Positions 39,287 through 48,464 of a DNA stretch of 64,000 nucleotides are shown here, one piece after another. This DNA is from Tatumella sp. JGM118 (lineage in GTDB: Bacteria; Pseudomonadota; Gammaproteobacteria; Enterobacterales; Enterobacteriaceae), in NCBI RefSeq assembly GCF_018257515.1, contig NZ_JAERJR010000016.1:1-64000 (forward strand). Direction: 5' to 3'. Both the position numbers and the translations under genes were made by a program. Positions within the stretch are counted from its first letter, which is position 1; each line of letters starts with the position of its first letter. The notes under the pieces are model-generated. The model was not told where the DNA came from. It saw only the letters and a list, made by a program, of their open reading frames with translations, and did no database searches.

Positions 39287-41179
39287 ATGACTGATATTCA
39301 AACCACTTTTTCCGATCTGGGCCTTAACGAATCTATCCTGTCTGCGCTGAATGACATGGGATACGTTAAACCATCGCCAATCCAGGCGGCCTGTATTCCA
39401 CACCTGCTGGCAGGTCGTGATGTACTGGGTATGGCTCAGACCGGCAGTGGTAAAACAGCGGCATTCTCTCTGCCATTGCTGAACAACATTGATCCTGCCC
39501 TGAAAGCACCTCAGATCCTGGTGCTGGCGCCAACGCGTGAGCTGGCGGTACAGGTAGGCGAAGCCTGTAATGAATTTTCCAAACACATGCGCGGTGTAAA
39601 CGTCCTGGCCCTGTACGGTGGTCAGCGTTATGACGTTCAGCTGCGCGCCCTGCGTCAGGGACCACAGATTGTTGTGGGTACTCCTGGCCGTCTGCTGGAC
39701 CACCTGAAACGCGGTACCCTGGATCTTTCCAACCTGCGCGGTCTGGTACTGGATGAAGCTGACGAAATGCTGCGCATGGGCTTCATCGAAGACGTAGAAA
39801 CGATTATGGCTCAGATCCCTGAAGGCCATCAGACTGCGCTGTTCTCTGCGACTATGCCTGAAGCGATTCGTCGCATCACACGTCGCTTTATGAAAGATCC
39901 ACAGGAAGTCCGTATCCAGTCAAGCGTTACCACGCGCCCTGATATCAGCCAGTCTTACTGGACTGCTTATGGCCGTAAGAGTGATGCTCTGGTTCGTTTC
40001 CTGGAAGCCGAAGATTTCGATGCGGCAATCATCTTCGTTCGTACCAAGAATGCCACGCTGGAAGTGGCAGAAACGCTGGAGCGTAACGGCTACAGCAGTG
40101 CTGCCCTGAACGGTGATATGAACCAGTCACTGCGTGAGCAAACCCTGGAGCGCCTGAAAGATGGTCGCCTGGATATCCTGATTGCGACAGACGTTGCTGC
40201 ACGTGGTCTGGATGTTGAGCGTATCAGCCTGGTCGTTAACTATGATATCCCGCTGGATGCTGAATCTTACGTTCACCGTATCGGCCGTACCGGTCGTGCA
40301 GGTCGTACCGGTCGTGCGCTGTTGTTCGTAGAGAACCGCGAGCGTCGTCTGCTGCGTAACATCGAACGCACCATGAAGCTGACTATTCCTGAAGTTGAAC
40401 TGCCGAATGCGGAACTGCTGAGTACCCGTCGTCAGGCGAAATTTGCTGAACGTGTTCAGCAGCAGCTGGAAAGCAGCGATCTGGATCAGTATCGTGCACT
40501 GCTGGAGAAATTATCTCCTCAGGAAGATCTGGATATGGAAACTCTGGCCGCAGCACTGCTGAAAATGGCTCAGGGCGAACGTCCGCTGATCGTTCCTGCT
40601 GATGCACCTCGTCCTGCGCGTCGCGAATTCCGTGACCGTGATGAGCGTAGCGACCGTGGTGGCCGTGACGATCGTCGTGGTAACCGTGAACGTGATGGCG
40701 GTGACCGTCCGCGTCGTGAACGCCGTGATGTGGGTGATATGCAGATGTACCGCATTGAAGTTGGCCGTGATGATGGTGTTGAAGTACGTCACATTGTTGG
40801 TGCTATTGCCAACGAAGGTGATATCAGCAGCCGTTACATTGGTAACATCAAACTGTTTGGTACTCACTCAACGATCGAGTTACCGAAAGGTATGCCAGGT
40901 GAAATCCTGCAGCACTTCACCAAAACGCGTATTCTGAACAAACCGATGAATATGCAACTGATTGGTGATGCACAGCCACAGTCCCGTGAACCACGTCGTG
41001 GTGGCGGTCGTGAAGGTGGCCGTGACGGCGGTCGTGAAGGTGGTCGTGAAGGCGGCGGACGTCGTTTCTCTGACCGTCGCGAAGGTGGTGGCCGTGGTTC
41101 TTTCAGCGGTAACCGTGAAGGCCGTGGTCCGCGTCGTGAAGACGGTGCAGCACCGGCTCCGCGTCGTCGCGAGTACTAA
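39287..41179 (+). CDS. deaD: ATP-dependent RNA helicase DeaD (CsdA)
   Basis: This cold-shock DEAD-box helicase acts in 50S assembly and RNA decay. Motifs in order are [28 protein letters not shown], and [13 protein letters not shown]-terminal RNA-binding domain and a tail rich in RGG-like repeats (about residues 570-625) follow. I use the ATG at 39287 (MTDIQTTF, 630 residues). A GTG nine bases upstream lies closer to GAGG and is also possible. The product is almost identical to E. coli in the helicase core. Confidence 0.97.
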   Translation: MTDIQTTFSDLGLNESILSALNDMGYVKPSPIQAACIPHLLAGRDVLGMAQTGSGKTAAFSLPLLNNIDPALKAPQILVLAPTRELAVQVGEACNEFSKHMRGVNVLALYGGQRYDVQLRALRQGPQIVVGTPGRLLDHLKRGTLDLSNLRGLVLDEADEMLRMGFIEDVETIMAQIPEGHQTALFSATMPEAIRRITRRFMKDPQEVRIQSSVTTRPDISQSYWTAYGRKSDALVRFLEAEDFDAAIIFVRTKNATLEVAETLERNGYSSAALNGDMNQSLREQTLERLKDGRLDILIATDVAARGLDVERISLVVNYDIPLDAESYVHRIGRTGRAGRTGRALLFVENRERRLLRNIERTMKLTIPEVELPNAELLSTRRQAKFAERVQQQLESSDLDQYRALLEKLSPQEDLDMETLAAALLKMAQGERPLIVPADAPRPARREFRDRDERSDRGGRDDRRGNRERDGGDRPRRERRDVGDMQMYRIEVGRDDGVEVRHIVGAIANEGDISSRYIGNIKLFGTHSTIELPKGMPGEILQHFTKTRILNKPMNMQLIGDAQPQSREPRRGGGREGGRDGGREGGREGGGRRFSDRREGGGRGSFSGNREGRGPRREDGAAPAPRRREY

Positions 41180-41233
41180 TCCGCAGGACGGGCAGATAAG
41201 GAGAACACTCTGAATTTGCCCGCCATGCTGAAT

Positions 41234-41270
41234 AAAAAAAGCGAGGGGATAATCCCCTCGCTTTTTTTTT
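41234..41270. terminator. Strong terminator after deaD
   Basis: GCGAGGGG and CCCCTCGC pair around ATAAT, with A7 before and T9 after. It should terminate deaD and may also act on transcripts arriving from yhbW. Confidence 0.92.
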
Positions 41271-41287
41271 AACGGTGTCCGAAAATA

Positions 41288-41360
<73 letters not shown>

Positions 41361-41371
41361 ACATCACTGCA

Positions 41372-42388
41372 TCACTGCATCAGTGACTGTGCCGCCGCCA
41401 TCGCCAGAGAGAAGGAATAAATTCTGGAATCAGGGTCAAAGATCTGACCGTTAACGATGATCTCATCAGCCTGATATTGCTGCTGTAAGGCAGCCATTCC
41501 CTGCGCAACCGAATGCTGATCGCCGACCAGTGACATCCCTAATGCCCGATCCACCCCGTATTTCTCTGCCGGAGACCAGAGGGGATCCATGGTTTCTACC
41601 GGTTCGGGGAGGGGGCCTGGCATACCGCGACGCAGGTTAATAAACTGCTGTTGCTGCGACGTGAACAGGAAACGTGCTCTGGCTTTACTTTCCGCGGCAA
41701 TCACATTCACCCCGATAATCACATACGGTTCAGCCAGCCGTGAGGACGGCCTGAATTTTTCACGGTACAGCGTGAGCGCGTCGGCGAGCATATCCGGGGC
41801 GAAATGCGAGGCAAAAGCAAACGGCAAGCCCAGCTGCGCAGCAAGTTGTGCGCTATAGAGGCTGGAGCCTAATAACCAGACCGGAATCTGTAACCCGACA
41901 CCCGGCACCGGCTGGACGTCAAAATGGCTGCCTGCCGGCGCATCAAACCAGCGGATAAGCTGTTCAATGTCCTGCGGGAAACTTTCTTCATGACTGCCCG
42001 ACAGATGCCGGCGTAAGGCCATCATGGTGCGCTGGTCTGATCCGGGCGCCCGACCTATTCCGAGATCAATTCGTCCGGGGTAGAGTGTTGCCAGGGTTCC
42101 GAACTGTTCAGCTATCACCAGCGGGGAATGGTTAGGGAGCATCACACCGCCTGACCCCAGCCGCAGATGCGTGGTGTTGGCCGCCAGATAACCTATCAGT
42201 ACTGAGGTTGCCGCACTGGCAATGCCCGTCATATTATGGTGTTCGGCCAGCCAGTAGCGGTGAAATCCCGCGGATTCCGCATATTTCGCTAATGCCAGTG
42301 AGTTGCTGAAGGCAGCCTGCACGGAGGACCGGGCCGGTACCGGTGCGAGATCTAATACAGAGAGCTTAAAGGGTTTCAGACAGGACAT
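41372..42388 (-). CDS. yhbW: Luciferase-like monooxygenase family protein YhbW
   Basis: This is a bacterial-luciferase-like TIM-barrel protein, presumed to use reduced flavin. Its substrate is unknown to me. Conserved blocks are [22 protein letters not shown] split over the strand, [35 protein letters not shown] and [13 protein letters not shown] start it at the ATG at 42386-42388, with AAAGGT six bases upstream (338 residues). The last codons run into an eight-base duplication beside the CCTG tract, so its extreme C terminus may vary between strains. Confidence 0.9.
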   Translation of the reverse strand: MSCLKPFKLSVLDLAPVPARSSVQAAFSNSLALAKYAESAGFHRYWLAEHHNMTGIASAATSVLIGYLAANTTHLRLGSGGVMLPNHSPLVIAEQFGTLATLYPGRIDLGIGRAPGSDQRTMMALRRHLSGSHEESFPQDIEQLIRWFDAPAGSHFDVQPVPGVGLQIPVWLLGSSLYSAQLAAQLGLPFAFASHFAPDMLADALTLYREKFRPSSRLAEPYVIIGVNVIAAESKARARFLFTSQQQQFINLRRGMPGPLPEPVETMDPLWSPAEKYGVDRALGMSLVGDQHSVAQGMAALQQQYQADEIIVNGQIFDPDSRIYSFSLAMAAAQSLMQ

Positions 42389-42483
42389 AAGTATACCTTT
42401 ATCATACCGAAGCACCTGGCAGTCGCCAGCAGGGCGATGCTGAAAGCATCCCCCTGAATGTAGCGTTTTTCAGCGGTAAATAC

Positions 42484-43383
42484 CTACGCGGATTGTGCCC
42501 CGACGGTCGTCTCCAGTGCCATACCCTCGATATTATGCCAGTAGCCGTTACAGTGAGTCCGTTTATCCAGCGTGAACGGCATCTCTGCCTGCTGATTACG
42601 GCGAAATTCGCTGATTAAGGCCGGAGTCTCTGCATCCTGCGGCGATATCCGCAGCACATCGACCAGCGACTGCATAGCATGTTGCTCATTACCCAGATGG
42701 TAACAATAGCTGCTCAGGGTCTGGATGCCATTCAGCACAAAGACCGGTTGTCCTTCCCGTGACAGTACTTCACGGCCCTGTGGGTAGCGCAGGCAGCAGG
42801 TTTCACAGTGGTCTTTATCACGGTTTTCTGAGCGCGCCGTGAAGCAGCGCGCCGACAACGCCAGCGGTAAATGACCGTAACCGAAAACTTCCACTTCAAA
42901 CTGATCCCGGAAACCGTCATGCTCACAGGCTTCCAGCAATGCGGTCAGCCAGTCGCGGGAAAGCTCTACCGGCATACACCAGCGTACCATCCCCTGTTTC
43001 AGCAGTATTTTCAGGCTGGCGGCGTTATAGATGTTCAGCGCAGGACCGGCGACAAAGGGTAACCGGTGGGTAGCTGCCAGATTCACGGTACCCATATCAC
43101 TCGCTTCCACCATAAATTCGCCGTTATCCACATAACGTCTCAGTTCTTTCAGCTCAGACGGCGACTGTAATAAGGCCAGGGTACTGAGAACGACCTGTTT
43201 TCCGGCCGCTGCGAGGGGCCTTGCCATTTCCATCCATTGAGAAAACGACGTCGCACGGCGTTTACTGCAGACCGTTTCCCCCAGATAGATAATCTCCGCG
43301 TCACTGCTGGCGGCCTGCTGGTAAAAGGTGTTCAGTTTTTCTGTCGGCCAGTACCACAACACCGGCCCGAGCGAATATTTCAT
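42484..43383 (-). CDS. ubiV: O2-independent ubiquinone hydroxylation protein UbiV
   Basis: UbiV works with UbiU and UbiT to hydroxylate ubiquinone precursors without oxygen. It is a U32-peptidase-family protein with a [4Fe-4S] cluster. The four cluster cysteines are visible at 39, 180, 193 and 197, the same numbering I recall for E. coli. The protein has 299 residues. It lies nine bases after ubiU on the minus strand and is probably co-transcribed. Confidence 0.95.
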   Translation of the reverse strand: MKYSLGPVLWYWPTEKLNTFYQQAASSDAEIIYLGETVCSKRRATSFSQWMEMARPLAAAGKQVVLSTLALLQSPSELKELRRYVDNGEFMVEASDMGTVNLAATHRLPFVAGPALNIYNAASLKILLKQGMVRWCMPVELSRDWLTALLEACEHDGFRDQFEVEVFGYGHLPLALSARCFTARSENRDKDHCETCCLRYPQGREVLSREGQPVFVLNGIQTLSSYCYHLGNEQHAMQSLVDVLRISPQDAETPALISEFRRNQQAEMPFTLDKRTHCNGYWHNIEGMALETTVGAQSA

Positions 43384-43392
43384 GGTTGTTTC

Positions 43393-44388
43393 CTATTGCC
43401 ATTGGCGGTGCAGGGCACCCAGAGTGGTTTGCGTACCTTCCGCAAGCTCTCCCAGTTGCTGCATCCAGCGCGGGTCAACATTAAAGGTCGCCGGCGACGT
43501 CCGGCAGTGATCGATGGCCTGCCGCCAGACGCTCGCTACCTGCCTGACATAGGCGGGGCTGCGCTGTCGCCCTTCAATTTTCACCGAGACAATCCCCATC
43601 TTTTGCAGTTCCGGCAGCAGGGCCAGCGTATTCAGACTCGTGGGTTCTTCCAGTACGTGGTAACACTGACCCCCGACCTGATAGCGTCCTTTGCAGAGGG
43701 TGGGATAGCCTGCATTTTCGTGCGGCGGATAACAATCGATCAGCACTTCGTTGAGCCTGGCCTCCATGCCTTGCGTCGTGGTTTGCCAGCGCACAAATCT
43801 GGCCGGCGAGCAGGCGCCAGCGGTGTTCGGGGATTCACCGGTCATCCATGAGGACAGATAGCAACGCCCTTCAGCCATAATACACAGGCTTCCGAAGGCA
43901 AAGACTTCGAGCGGGACGGTGGTTTCGCGCGCCAGCTGCCGGACCTGGTGTAAAGACAGCACGCGCGGCAAGACCACACGATGAACCGCGAACTCACGTT
44001 GATAGAAGAGAATGGCTTCGGTATTGGTAGCCGACGCCTGAACCGATAAGTGTCGCTCCACGGTCGGGTGGCGGGTACAGGCATAATCGAGCAAGGCAGG
44101 GTCGGCGAGGATCAGTGCATCCGCACCGCTGTCTGCGGCAATATCAATCGCCTGTTTCCAGCGAGCGAAGCCTTCAGGGTGGGCGAACGTGTTGACCGCG
44201 ACATGCAGCTTTTTCTTTCGCTGGTGCAGATACCGGGCCGCTTCTTTCAGCCGGACAGGGGTGAAATTAAGCCCGGTAAAATGGCGGGCATTGGTATCAT
44301 CTTTCAGGCCGACATAGACCGCATCCGCCCCGTTATCAGCAGCGGCTTTCAACGCAGGTAAATTCCCCGCCGGGCACAACAGTTCCAT
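43393..44388 (-). CDS. ubiU: O2-independent ubiquinone hydroxylation protein UbiU
   Basis: UbiU is the partner of UbiV, also a U32-family Fe-S protein. It begins MELLCPAGNLPALKAA, the family start. Cys169, Cys176, Cys193 and Cys232 match the cluster ligands I recall. I place the start at the ATG at 44386-44388 with GGGAGAA upstream, giving 331 residues as in E. coli. Seventeen in-frame codons before it are unsupported. It is divergent from ubiT. Confidence 0.95.
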   Translation of the reverse strand: MELLCPAGNLPALKAAADNGADAVYVGLKDDTNARHFTGLNFTPVRLKEAARYLHQRKKKLHVAVNTFAHPEGFARWKQAIDIAADSGADALILADPALLDYACTRHPTVERHLSVQASATNTEAILFYQREFAVHRVVLPRVLSLHQVRQLARETTVPLEVFAFGSLCIMAEGRCYLSSWMTGESPNTAGACSPARFVRWQTTTQGMEARLNEVLIDCYPPHENAGYPTLCKGRYQVGGQCYHVLEEPTSLNTLALLPELQKMGIVSVKIEGRQRSPAYVRQVASVWRQAIDHCRTSPATFNVDPRWMQQLGELAEGTQTTLGALHRQWQ

Positions 44389-44542
44389 AGTGTTCTCCCT
44401 GTAAATATCAGGGATAAAAGTGTAGAAAAATTTATCCACCGAAAAGTTGATGCAGGGCAGTGTATGGCGGGTTAATCACATAAATCGTCGCAGCGACAGT
44501 TAAAATAGCCGCAGTCTCCCTGTCATCGATTTAAGGAAAAAT

Positions 44543-45067
44543 ATGCTGCAGCGATTACATCATCATCTGGTCAGTGAAATGCCAAGGCTCCTGGCCTGGC
44601 CTCTGGGACGGGTGCCTTTCTCCTGTAAAAAGGTCCTGTTACGGCAACTGATTAACTGGCAATATCAGCAGCTGATCGCGGCCGGTGACATTGACTTTCT
44701 GCAGCAGCGCCGGCTGGGGATCGAGATCCGTGACCTGCGGCTGAAGTGGGTGATGACACTGGAAAACCAGCGGATCATGATCACCGACGGGCAGGAGGCC
44801 GATGTCTGGTTTCGCGCGGATACCAACGATTTGATTTTACTCGCGGCAGGCCGGAAAGACCCGGATATGTTATTCTTTCAGCGTCGGCTGGTGGTGGAAG
44901 GCGATACAGAATTAGGCTTGGCAGTAAAAAACCTGATGGATGCTATCGAACCCGACGCGATGCCGCCGATACTACTTAAAGGGTTGCAGCATCTGGCTGC
45001 ATTTACAGAAGCAGGAATGACACAGGACGCCAGCGTAATAACGGTGCGCGAAGAGAACTCATGCTAA
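44543..45067 (+). CDS. ubiT: SCP2-domain ubiquinone accessory protein UbiT
   Basis: UbiT is a lipid-carrier-like SCP2 protein that supports anaerobic ubiquinone synthesis, probably by holding the isoprenoid intermediates. The SCP2 core is seen in ADVWFRADTNDLILLAAGRKDPDMLFFQRRL (two blocks) and VVEGDTELGLAVKNLMDAIE. It has 174 residues. It is divergent from ubiUV and overlaps yhbS by seven bases. Confidence 0.93.
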   Translation: MLQRLHHHLVSEMPRLLAWPLGRVPFSCKKVLLRQLINWQYQQLIAAGDIDFLQQRRLGIEIRDLRLKWVMTLENQRIMITDGQEADVWFRADTNDLILLAAGRKDPDMLFFQRRLVVEGDTELGLAVKNLMDAIEPDAMPPILLKGLQHLAAFTEAGMTQDASVITVREENSC

Positions 45068-45561
45068 TCCGGACTGAAATTGGTATTGATGCGCCAGGCA
45101 TCGACCGTTTATTAAAAAACTGCTTCGGCTCCGAGCAGGAAGCGGAGCGGGTCAGACAGCTACGTGAGCAGGGATTACTGACTCTGGGAATGGTGGCGAC
45201 CGATGATGAAGGCCAGATTCTGGGATATGCGGCATTCAGCCCGGTCACGCTGGCAGGAGAAGATAAAGGCTGGGTGGTACTTTCCCCGCTGGCTATCGAT
45301 GCCGCCTGCCGGTCACAGGCACTGGATGAACAACTGGTCCGGGAAGCCCTGGATACCCTGAATGAGTTTGGTTATGGTGCCGTTCTCGCCAGAGAAAGCC
45401 TGGCCTGTCTGACACAGGTCGGGTTCCGGCCAAGTGAAAAACTGCATTATCAGTCGCCGGCCGATAACCGGCAGCAGACGTTGCTGATTTACCCGCTGGC
45501 AAACGACCCGGTCGGGGATGAAGCCGGCGAATTACAGCTTTCCACACCCTTTTACGGGTGA
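45061..45561 (+). CDS. yhbS: GNAT-family acetyltransferase-like protein YhbS
   Basis: The 166-residue product has the N-terminal segment [17 protein letters not shown] and the GNAT body [21 protein letters not shown], as in E. coli YhbS. The acetyl-CoA loop, RxxGxG in active GNATs and YRGQGLARQL in E. coli as I recall, reads [10 protein letters not shown] here, so both glycines are lost. The later GDxxxYxxFGF-type segment is also replaced. It may be catalytically impaired or have changed function. It overlaps ubiT at its start and yhbQ at its end. Confidence 0.8.
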   Translation: MLIRTEIGIDAPGIDRLLKNCFGSEQEAERVRQLREQGLLTLGMVATDDEGQILGYAAFSPVTLAGEDKGWVVLSPLAIDAACRSQALDEQLVREALDTLNEFGYGAVLARESLACLTQVGFRPSEKLHYQSPADNRQQTLLIYPLANDPVGDEAGELQLSTPFYG

Positions 45562-45839
45562 CGGGCAAGCCAGCAGGGCAGATCGGCAGGCTGGTCACTG
45601 ACCAGTAACAGCTTATCCGCCCGGGTCCGTTGCTTCACCTGGTATTCCAGCTTTGATGCCTGTGACCGGTCACCGGCAGGGCTCTGAAATACCAGCGTCA
45701 GCGGACCTTTGCCCCGTAACGCCCTCGCACCTGTACCGCGCTGATGTTGTAAAAATCGCCGTGCGACGTCGGTCGTAATCCCGGTGTACAACGCACCGGA
45801 GGCTGTTTGTACCATGTACAAAAACCAGCGATTTTCCAT
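45552..45839 (-). CDS. yhbQ: GIY-YIG domain protein YhbQ
   Basis: This is a small GIY-YIG nuclease-fold protein. The motif is seen in [23 protein letters not shown] in two parts (YMV and YTG with the downstream Arg), followed by [15 protein letters not shown] and [13 protein letters not shown] start it at the ATG at 45837-45839 ([10 protein letters not shown], 95 residues) to match the E. coli start. An ATG nine bases upstream is also possible. Its 3' end overlaps the convergent yhbS by ten bases. Confidence 0.88.
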   Translation of the reverse strand: MENRWFLYMVQTASGALYTGITTDVARRFLQHQRGTGARALRGKGPLTLVFQSPAGDRSQASKLEYQVKQRTRADKLLLVSDQPADLPCWLARHP

Positions 45840-45925
45840 CCTGATCATTATCCTGTTCGGTGAAGAGCGGGCAGTGTAGCGTGCAATGTCTGAGAATGTC
45901 ATGATTTGATCATCAGAGGATGTCT

Positions 45926-46354
45926 ATGTCGGACCTGAACCACTGTCTTAACTATCTGAAAAAACACCATGTGCTGACGCTTTGTACCGGTAGCGGTGAC
46001 ACCTTATGGGCAGCCAATTGCTTTTATGTTCTGGATGAAACCGGCATTGCGTTCTGGCTGATGACAGAGGAGACCACCCGTCACGGTGAATTAATGCGCC
46101 TTAACGCCCGCGTTGCAGGTACGGTGACCACGCCTGCCAGCACGGTGATGAAGATCCAGGGCATCCAGTATGCCGGAGAGATATTCCGGCCGGAAGGGGA
46201 GCGGGAGAAGCAGGCACTGGCCTGCTATCAGCAACACTTTCCGATTGCCCGCGCGATGAAAGCCCCGTTATGGGAAATCCGGCTGGATGAACTGAAGATG
46301 ACCGATAATACGCTGGGCTTCGGGAAAAAAATCCACTGGTCCCGCACCTCCTGA
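45926..46354 (+). CDS. yhbP: Conserved protein YhbP (pyridoxamine-oxidase-like fold)
   Basis: This UPF0306 protein is of unknown function, probably with an FMN-binding split-barrel fold. Matches to E. coli YhbP include FWLMTEETTRHGELM, RVAGTVTTPASTV, and the C-terminal WEIRLDELKMTDNTLGFGKK in adjacent blocks. I prefer the ATG at 45926, six bases after AGAGG (142 residues), over the ATG at 45920, which touches that site. Confidence 0.88.
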   Translation: MSDLNHCLNYLKKHHVLTLCTGSGDTLWAANCFYVLDETGIAFWLMTEETTRHGELMRLNARVAGTVTTPASTVMKIQGIQYAGEIFRPEGEREKQALACYQQHFPIARAMKAPLWEIRLDELKMTDNTLGFGKKIHWSRTS

Positions 46355-46740
46355 ATCCCTTTTTCGGCGTCCGCAGGACGCCATTCCCTCCCGCCGACCG
46401 GCCTTTTCACGGGCTGTTGCCTGCCTTGATCCGGCGTTAATGCACGGTGAGCTGAATACCTGCCCGGGGTAATAAATAAAAAATATTCACATTAAATGTT
46501 AATTTATTTAATCAATTTCGCTTGCAATTAACGGCCCTGACGGATCATAGTGAAGGCCGGCAGCAGAAAAGTGAATATCCGTTCCGCCGTGAATATTACG
46601 GAGCCATCACAGGGAATCACTGTCAGATAAACGCGTTAAAGCTCCTCACCTGCATGAGATAACCAGTCCACCATACACGTTAATTTAATTTATTAAAATT
46701 AGCGTGTTAGCTAACGGTTTCTGTTTTACACGGGGGATAT
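46355..46740. other. 386-base gap with hairpin and AT-rich control region
   Basis: The gap begins with a perfect GGCGTCC/GGACGCC hairpin (46366-46382), likely ending the yhbP transcript. From about 46470 it becomes AT-rich. TTGCAA (46522-46527) and CATAGT (46545-46550), 17 bases apart, could be a promoter for the acyltransferase gene. I see no gene or known operator here. Confidence 0.5.
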
Positions 46741-47943
46741 ATGCACAATGACACATCACCGATACAACCATCTCATCCATCGACCGCGCACCATATTGTT
46801 CAGCGTAATGAAAAGGGTATGTTGCCCAATCTGACTTCCCTGAACGGTATCCGCTTTATCGCGGCTATCGGGGTATTTTTTTTCCACTCTTCACTCGGGG
46901 CTATAATGGCACCCTTTGCCAGCCCGCGTGTCAGTGACCTGTATTCCTTTATCTTTAGTATTTCCGGCTGGGTCAGCGTTTCCCTGTTTTTTATTCTCAG
47001 CGGTTTTGTGATGGGCTGGTCATCCCGGCCGGTCGACCATCCGCTGCGCTTTTACCGCCGGCGGCTGGCAAAAATCTATCCGATGAATGTGGTCGTGATG
47101 GTGATCGCGCTGGTTTGTGGCGTGGTCAGTATTCATCGCCCGGATATCTGGGGGCCTAATTTCCTGCTGGTGCAGGCCTGGATCCCGAGGGTGGAAAATT
47201 ATATCGGCGGGAATACCCCCAGCTGGTTCCTCGGTGCCATTGTTCTGTTTTATTTTCTTTTCCCGATCGTATTCCGCTGGGTAAAAGCACTGCCGGCAGA
47301 CAAACTCTGGACCACGGTTTTTCTCTGTTATGCCGGGATGATTATCAGCCAGTTCGTTATCTATTACTTTACACATAATGAACCGCTGCTCTCCGGCTGG
47401 CCGTTTCCTATCGGTGAAACCCAGTTCTGGCTTTCCTACACATTGCCAATCACCCGGATATTTGAATTCGTGATTGGCCTGGTACTGTCCCGAATTATTC
47501 TTGAAGGCTATTTTATCCGCATCAGTACCGGTGTCAGTTTTTTGCTGGTGGTTATTGGCTATATTATTGATTTATATGTTCCTTTCCAGTTCAGTTTTAA
47601 CCTCGTGATGTTACTCCCGCTGGTCTTATTACTGGGATCTCTGACGGTCGGCGATATAAACGGTAAGACCTCATTTCTGAACTGGCCGGTGATGCAATGG
47701 CTGGGCGATATCTCCTTCGGGTTTTATATGATCCACTTTACCCTTCTGATGTTGCTTAAACGCTGGACCGGCGGGGAGAAATTTACTACCCCGACAGCCT
47801 TACTGTTACTGTTACTTGCAATCATTGCCAGTGTGTTCTGTGGCTGGTTACTGCATAAATATGTCGAAATCCCGTGCGGTAATTACCTGAACTCCCGTTC
47901 CCGTGCCGGAAAGCCTCTGGCCCGCAGGGAAAGTGTACGCTGA
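46741..47943 (+). CDS. Membrane acyltransferase family 3 protein
   Basis: This 400-residue membrane protein of the acyltransferase-3 (OafA/NodX-like) family probably moves acetyl or other acyl groups onto surface glycans. After a hydrophilic 30-residue N terminus comes LTSLNGIRFIAAIGVFFFHSS with the conserved Arg and His, then about ten membrane segments. RRRLAKIYPM is the usual second motif, and LGDISFGFYMIHF lies near the end. GGGGGATAT is a ribosome-binding site. It stands alone between yhbP and nrdG, so no substrate can be inferred from the context. Confidence 0.85.
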   Translation: MHNDTSPIQPSHPSTAHHIVQRNEKGMLPNLTSLNGIRFIAAIGVFFFHSSLGAIMAPFASPRVSDLYSFIFSISGWVSVSLFFILSGFVMGWSSRPVDHPLRFYRRRLAKIYPMNVVVMVIALVCGVVSIHRPDIWGPNFLLVQAWIPRVENYIGGNTPSWFLGAIVLFYFLFPIVFRWVKALPADKLWTTVFLCYAGMIISQFVIYYFTHNEPLLSGWPFPIGETQFWLSYTLPITRIFEFVIGLVLSRIILEGYFIRISTGVSFLLVVIGYIIDLYVPFQFSFNLVMLLPLVLLLGSLTVGDINGKTSFLNWPVMQWLGDISFGFYMIHFTLLMLLKRWTGGEKFTTPTALLLLLLAIIASVFCGWLLHKYVEIPCGNYLNSRSRAGKPLARRESVR

Positions 47944-47951
47944 AAGCTCCG

Positions 47952-47981
47952 CTGACGGCCCGGAGAGCTCCGGACCGTCAG
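47952..47981. terminator. Convergent hairpin after the acyltransferase gene and nrdG
   Basis: CTGACGG/CCGTCAG and CCGGAG/CTCCGG form a 13-pair stem with one mismatch in the 40-base convergent gap. No long T run follows, so termination may be weak or Rho-assisted. Confidence 0.55.
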
Positions 47982-47983
47982 GG

Positions 47984-48457
47984 TTACCGTGCCTGACGCA
48001 GATACCAGATCCGCTGATTCCGGCTGCCGCGCCATTTGAGCGACAGATCTTTTTCAGATTCTACGAAGGGACCATCCACCAGCACATGAATGTGCCGTGT
48101 GACTTCGCGCTGGGCGGCGGTCAGCCATTGAAAAGAGTATCCGGTCCATAGCCAGATATCTTTTTCCGGACATTCACTGACCACGCGCCTTACCAGTTGC
48201 AACACGGCAGTGACATTGGCCGGGTGGAGCGGATCGCCGCCGGATAAGGACAATCCCTGACGGGGGATACGCGTGTCGTTAAGGTCCGTGATGATCCTGT
48301 CCTCCTCCTGCCGGGTAAACGGTTGTCCGGAATCCACCCGCCATGTGGACTGGTTATAGCATCCCCGGCAATGATGTTCACAGCCCGCGACAAACAGCGT
48401 ACAGCGGGTCCCCGGTCCGTTGACCACATCCAGCGGATAGTAGCGATGATAATTCAT
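47984..48457 (-). CDS. nrdG: Anaerobic ribonucleotide reductase activase NrdG
   Basis: This radical-SAM enzyme installs the glycyl radical on NrdD. The cluster motif CEHHCRGC (Cys26, Cys30, Cys33) binds the [4Fe-4S] cluster, and LSLSGGDPL is the SAM-contacting GGD element. It has 157 residues (E. coli 154). It is seven bases downstream of nrdD in the same operon. Confidence 0.97.
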   Translation of the reverse strand: MNYHRYYPLDVVNGPGTRCTLFVAGCEHHCRGCYNQSTWRVDSGQPFTRQEEDRIITDLNDTRIPRQGLSLSGGDPLHPANVTAVLQLVRRVVSECPEKDIWLWTGYSFQWLTAAQREVTRHIHVLVDGPFVESEKDLSLKWRGSRNQRIWYLRQAR

Positions 48458-48464
48458 GGCGGGG

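Noticed and set aside
44389-44542. FNR box between ubiU and ubiT
   Set aside because: Only one half-site (TTGAT) is present and the second half does not match, so I could not support it despite the anaerobic role of these genes.
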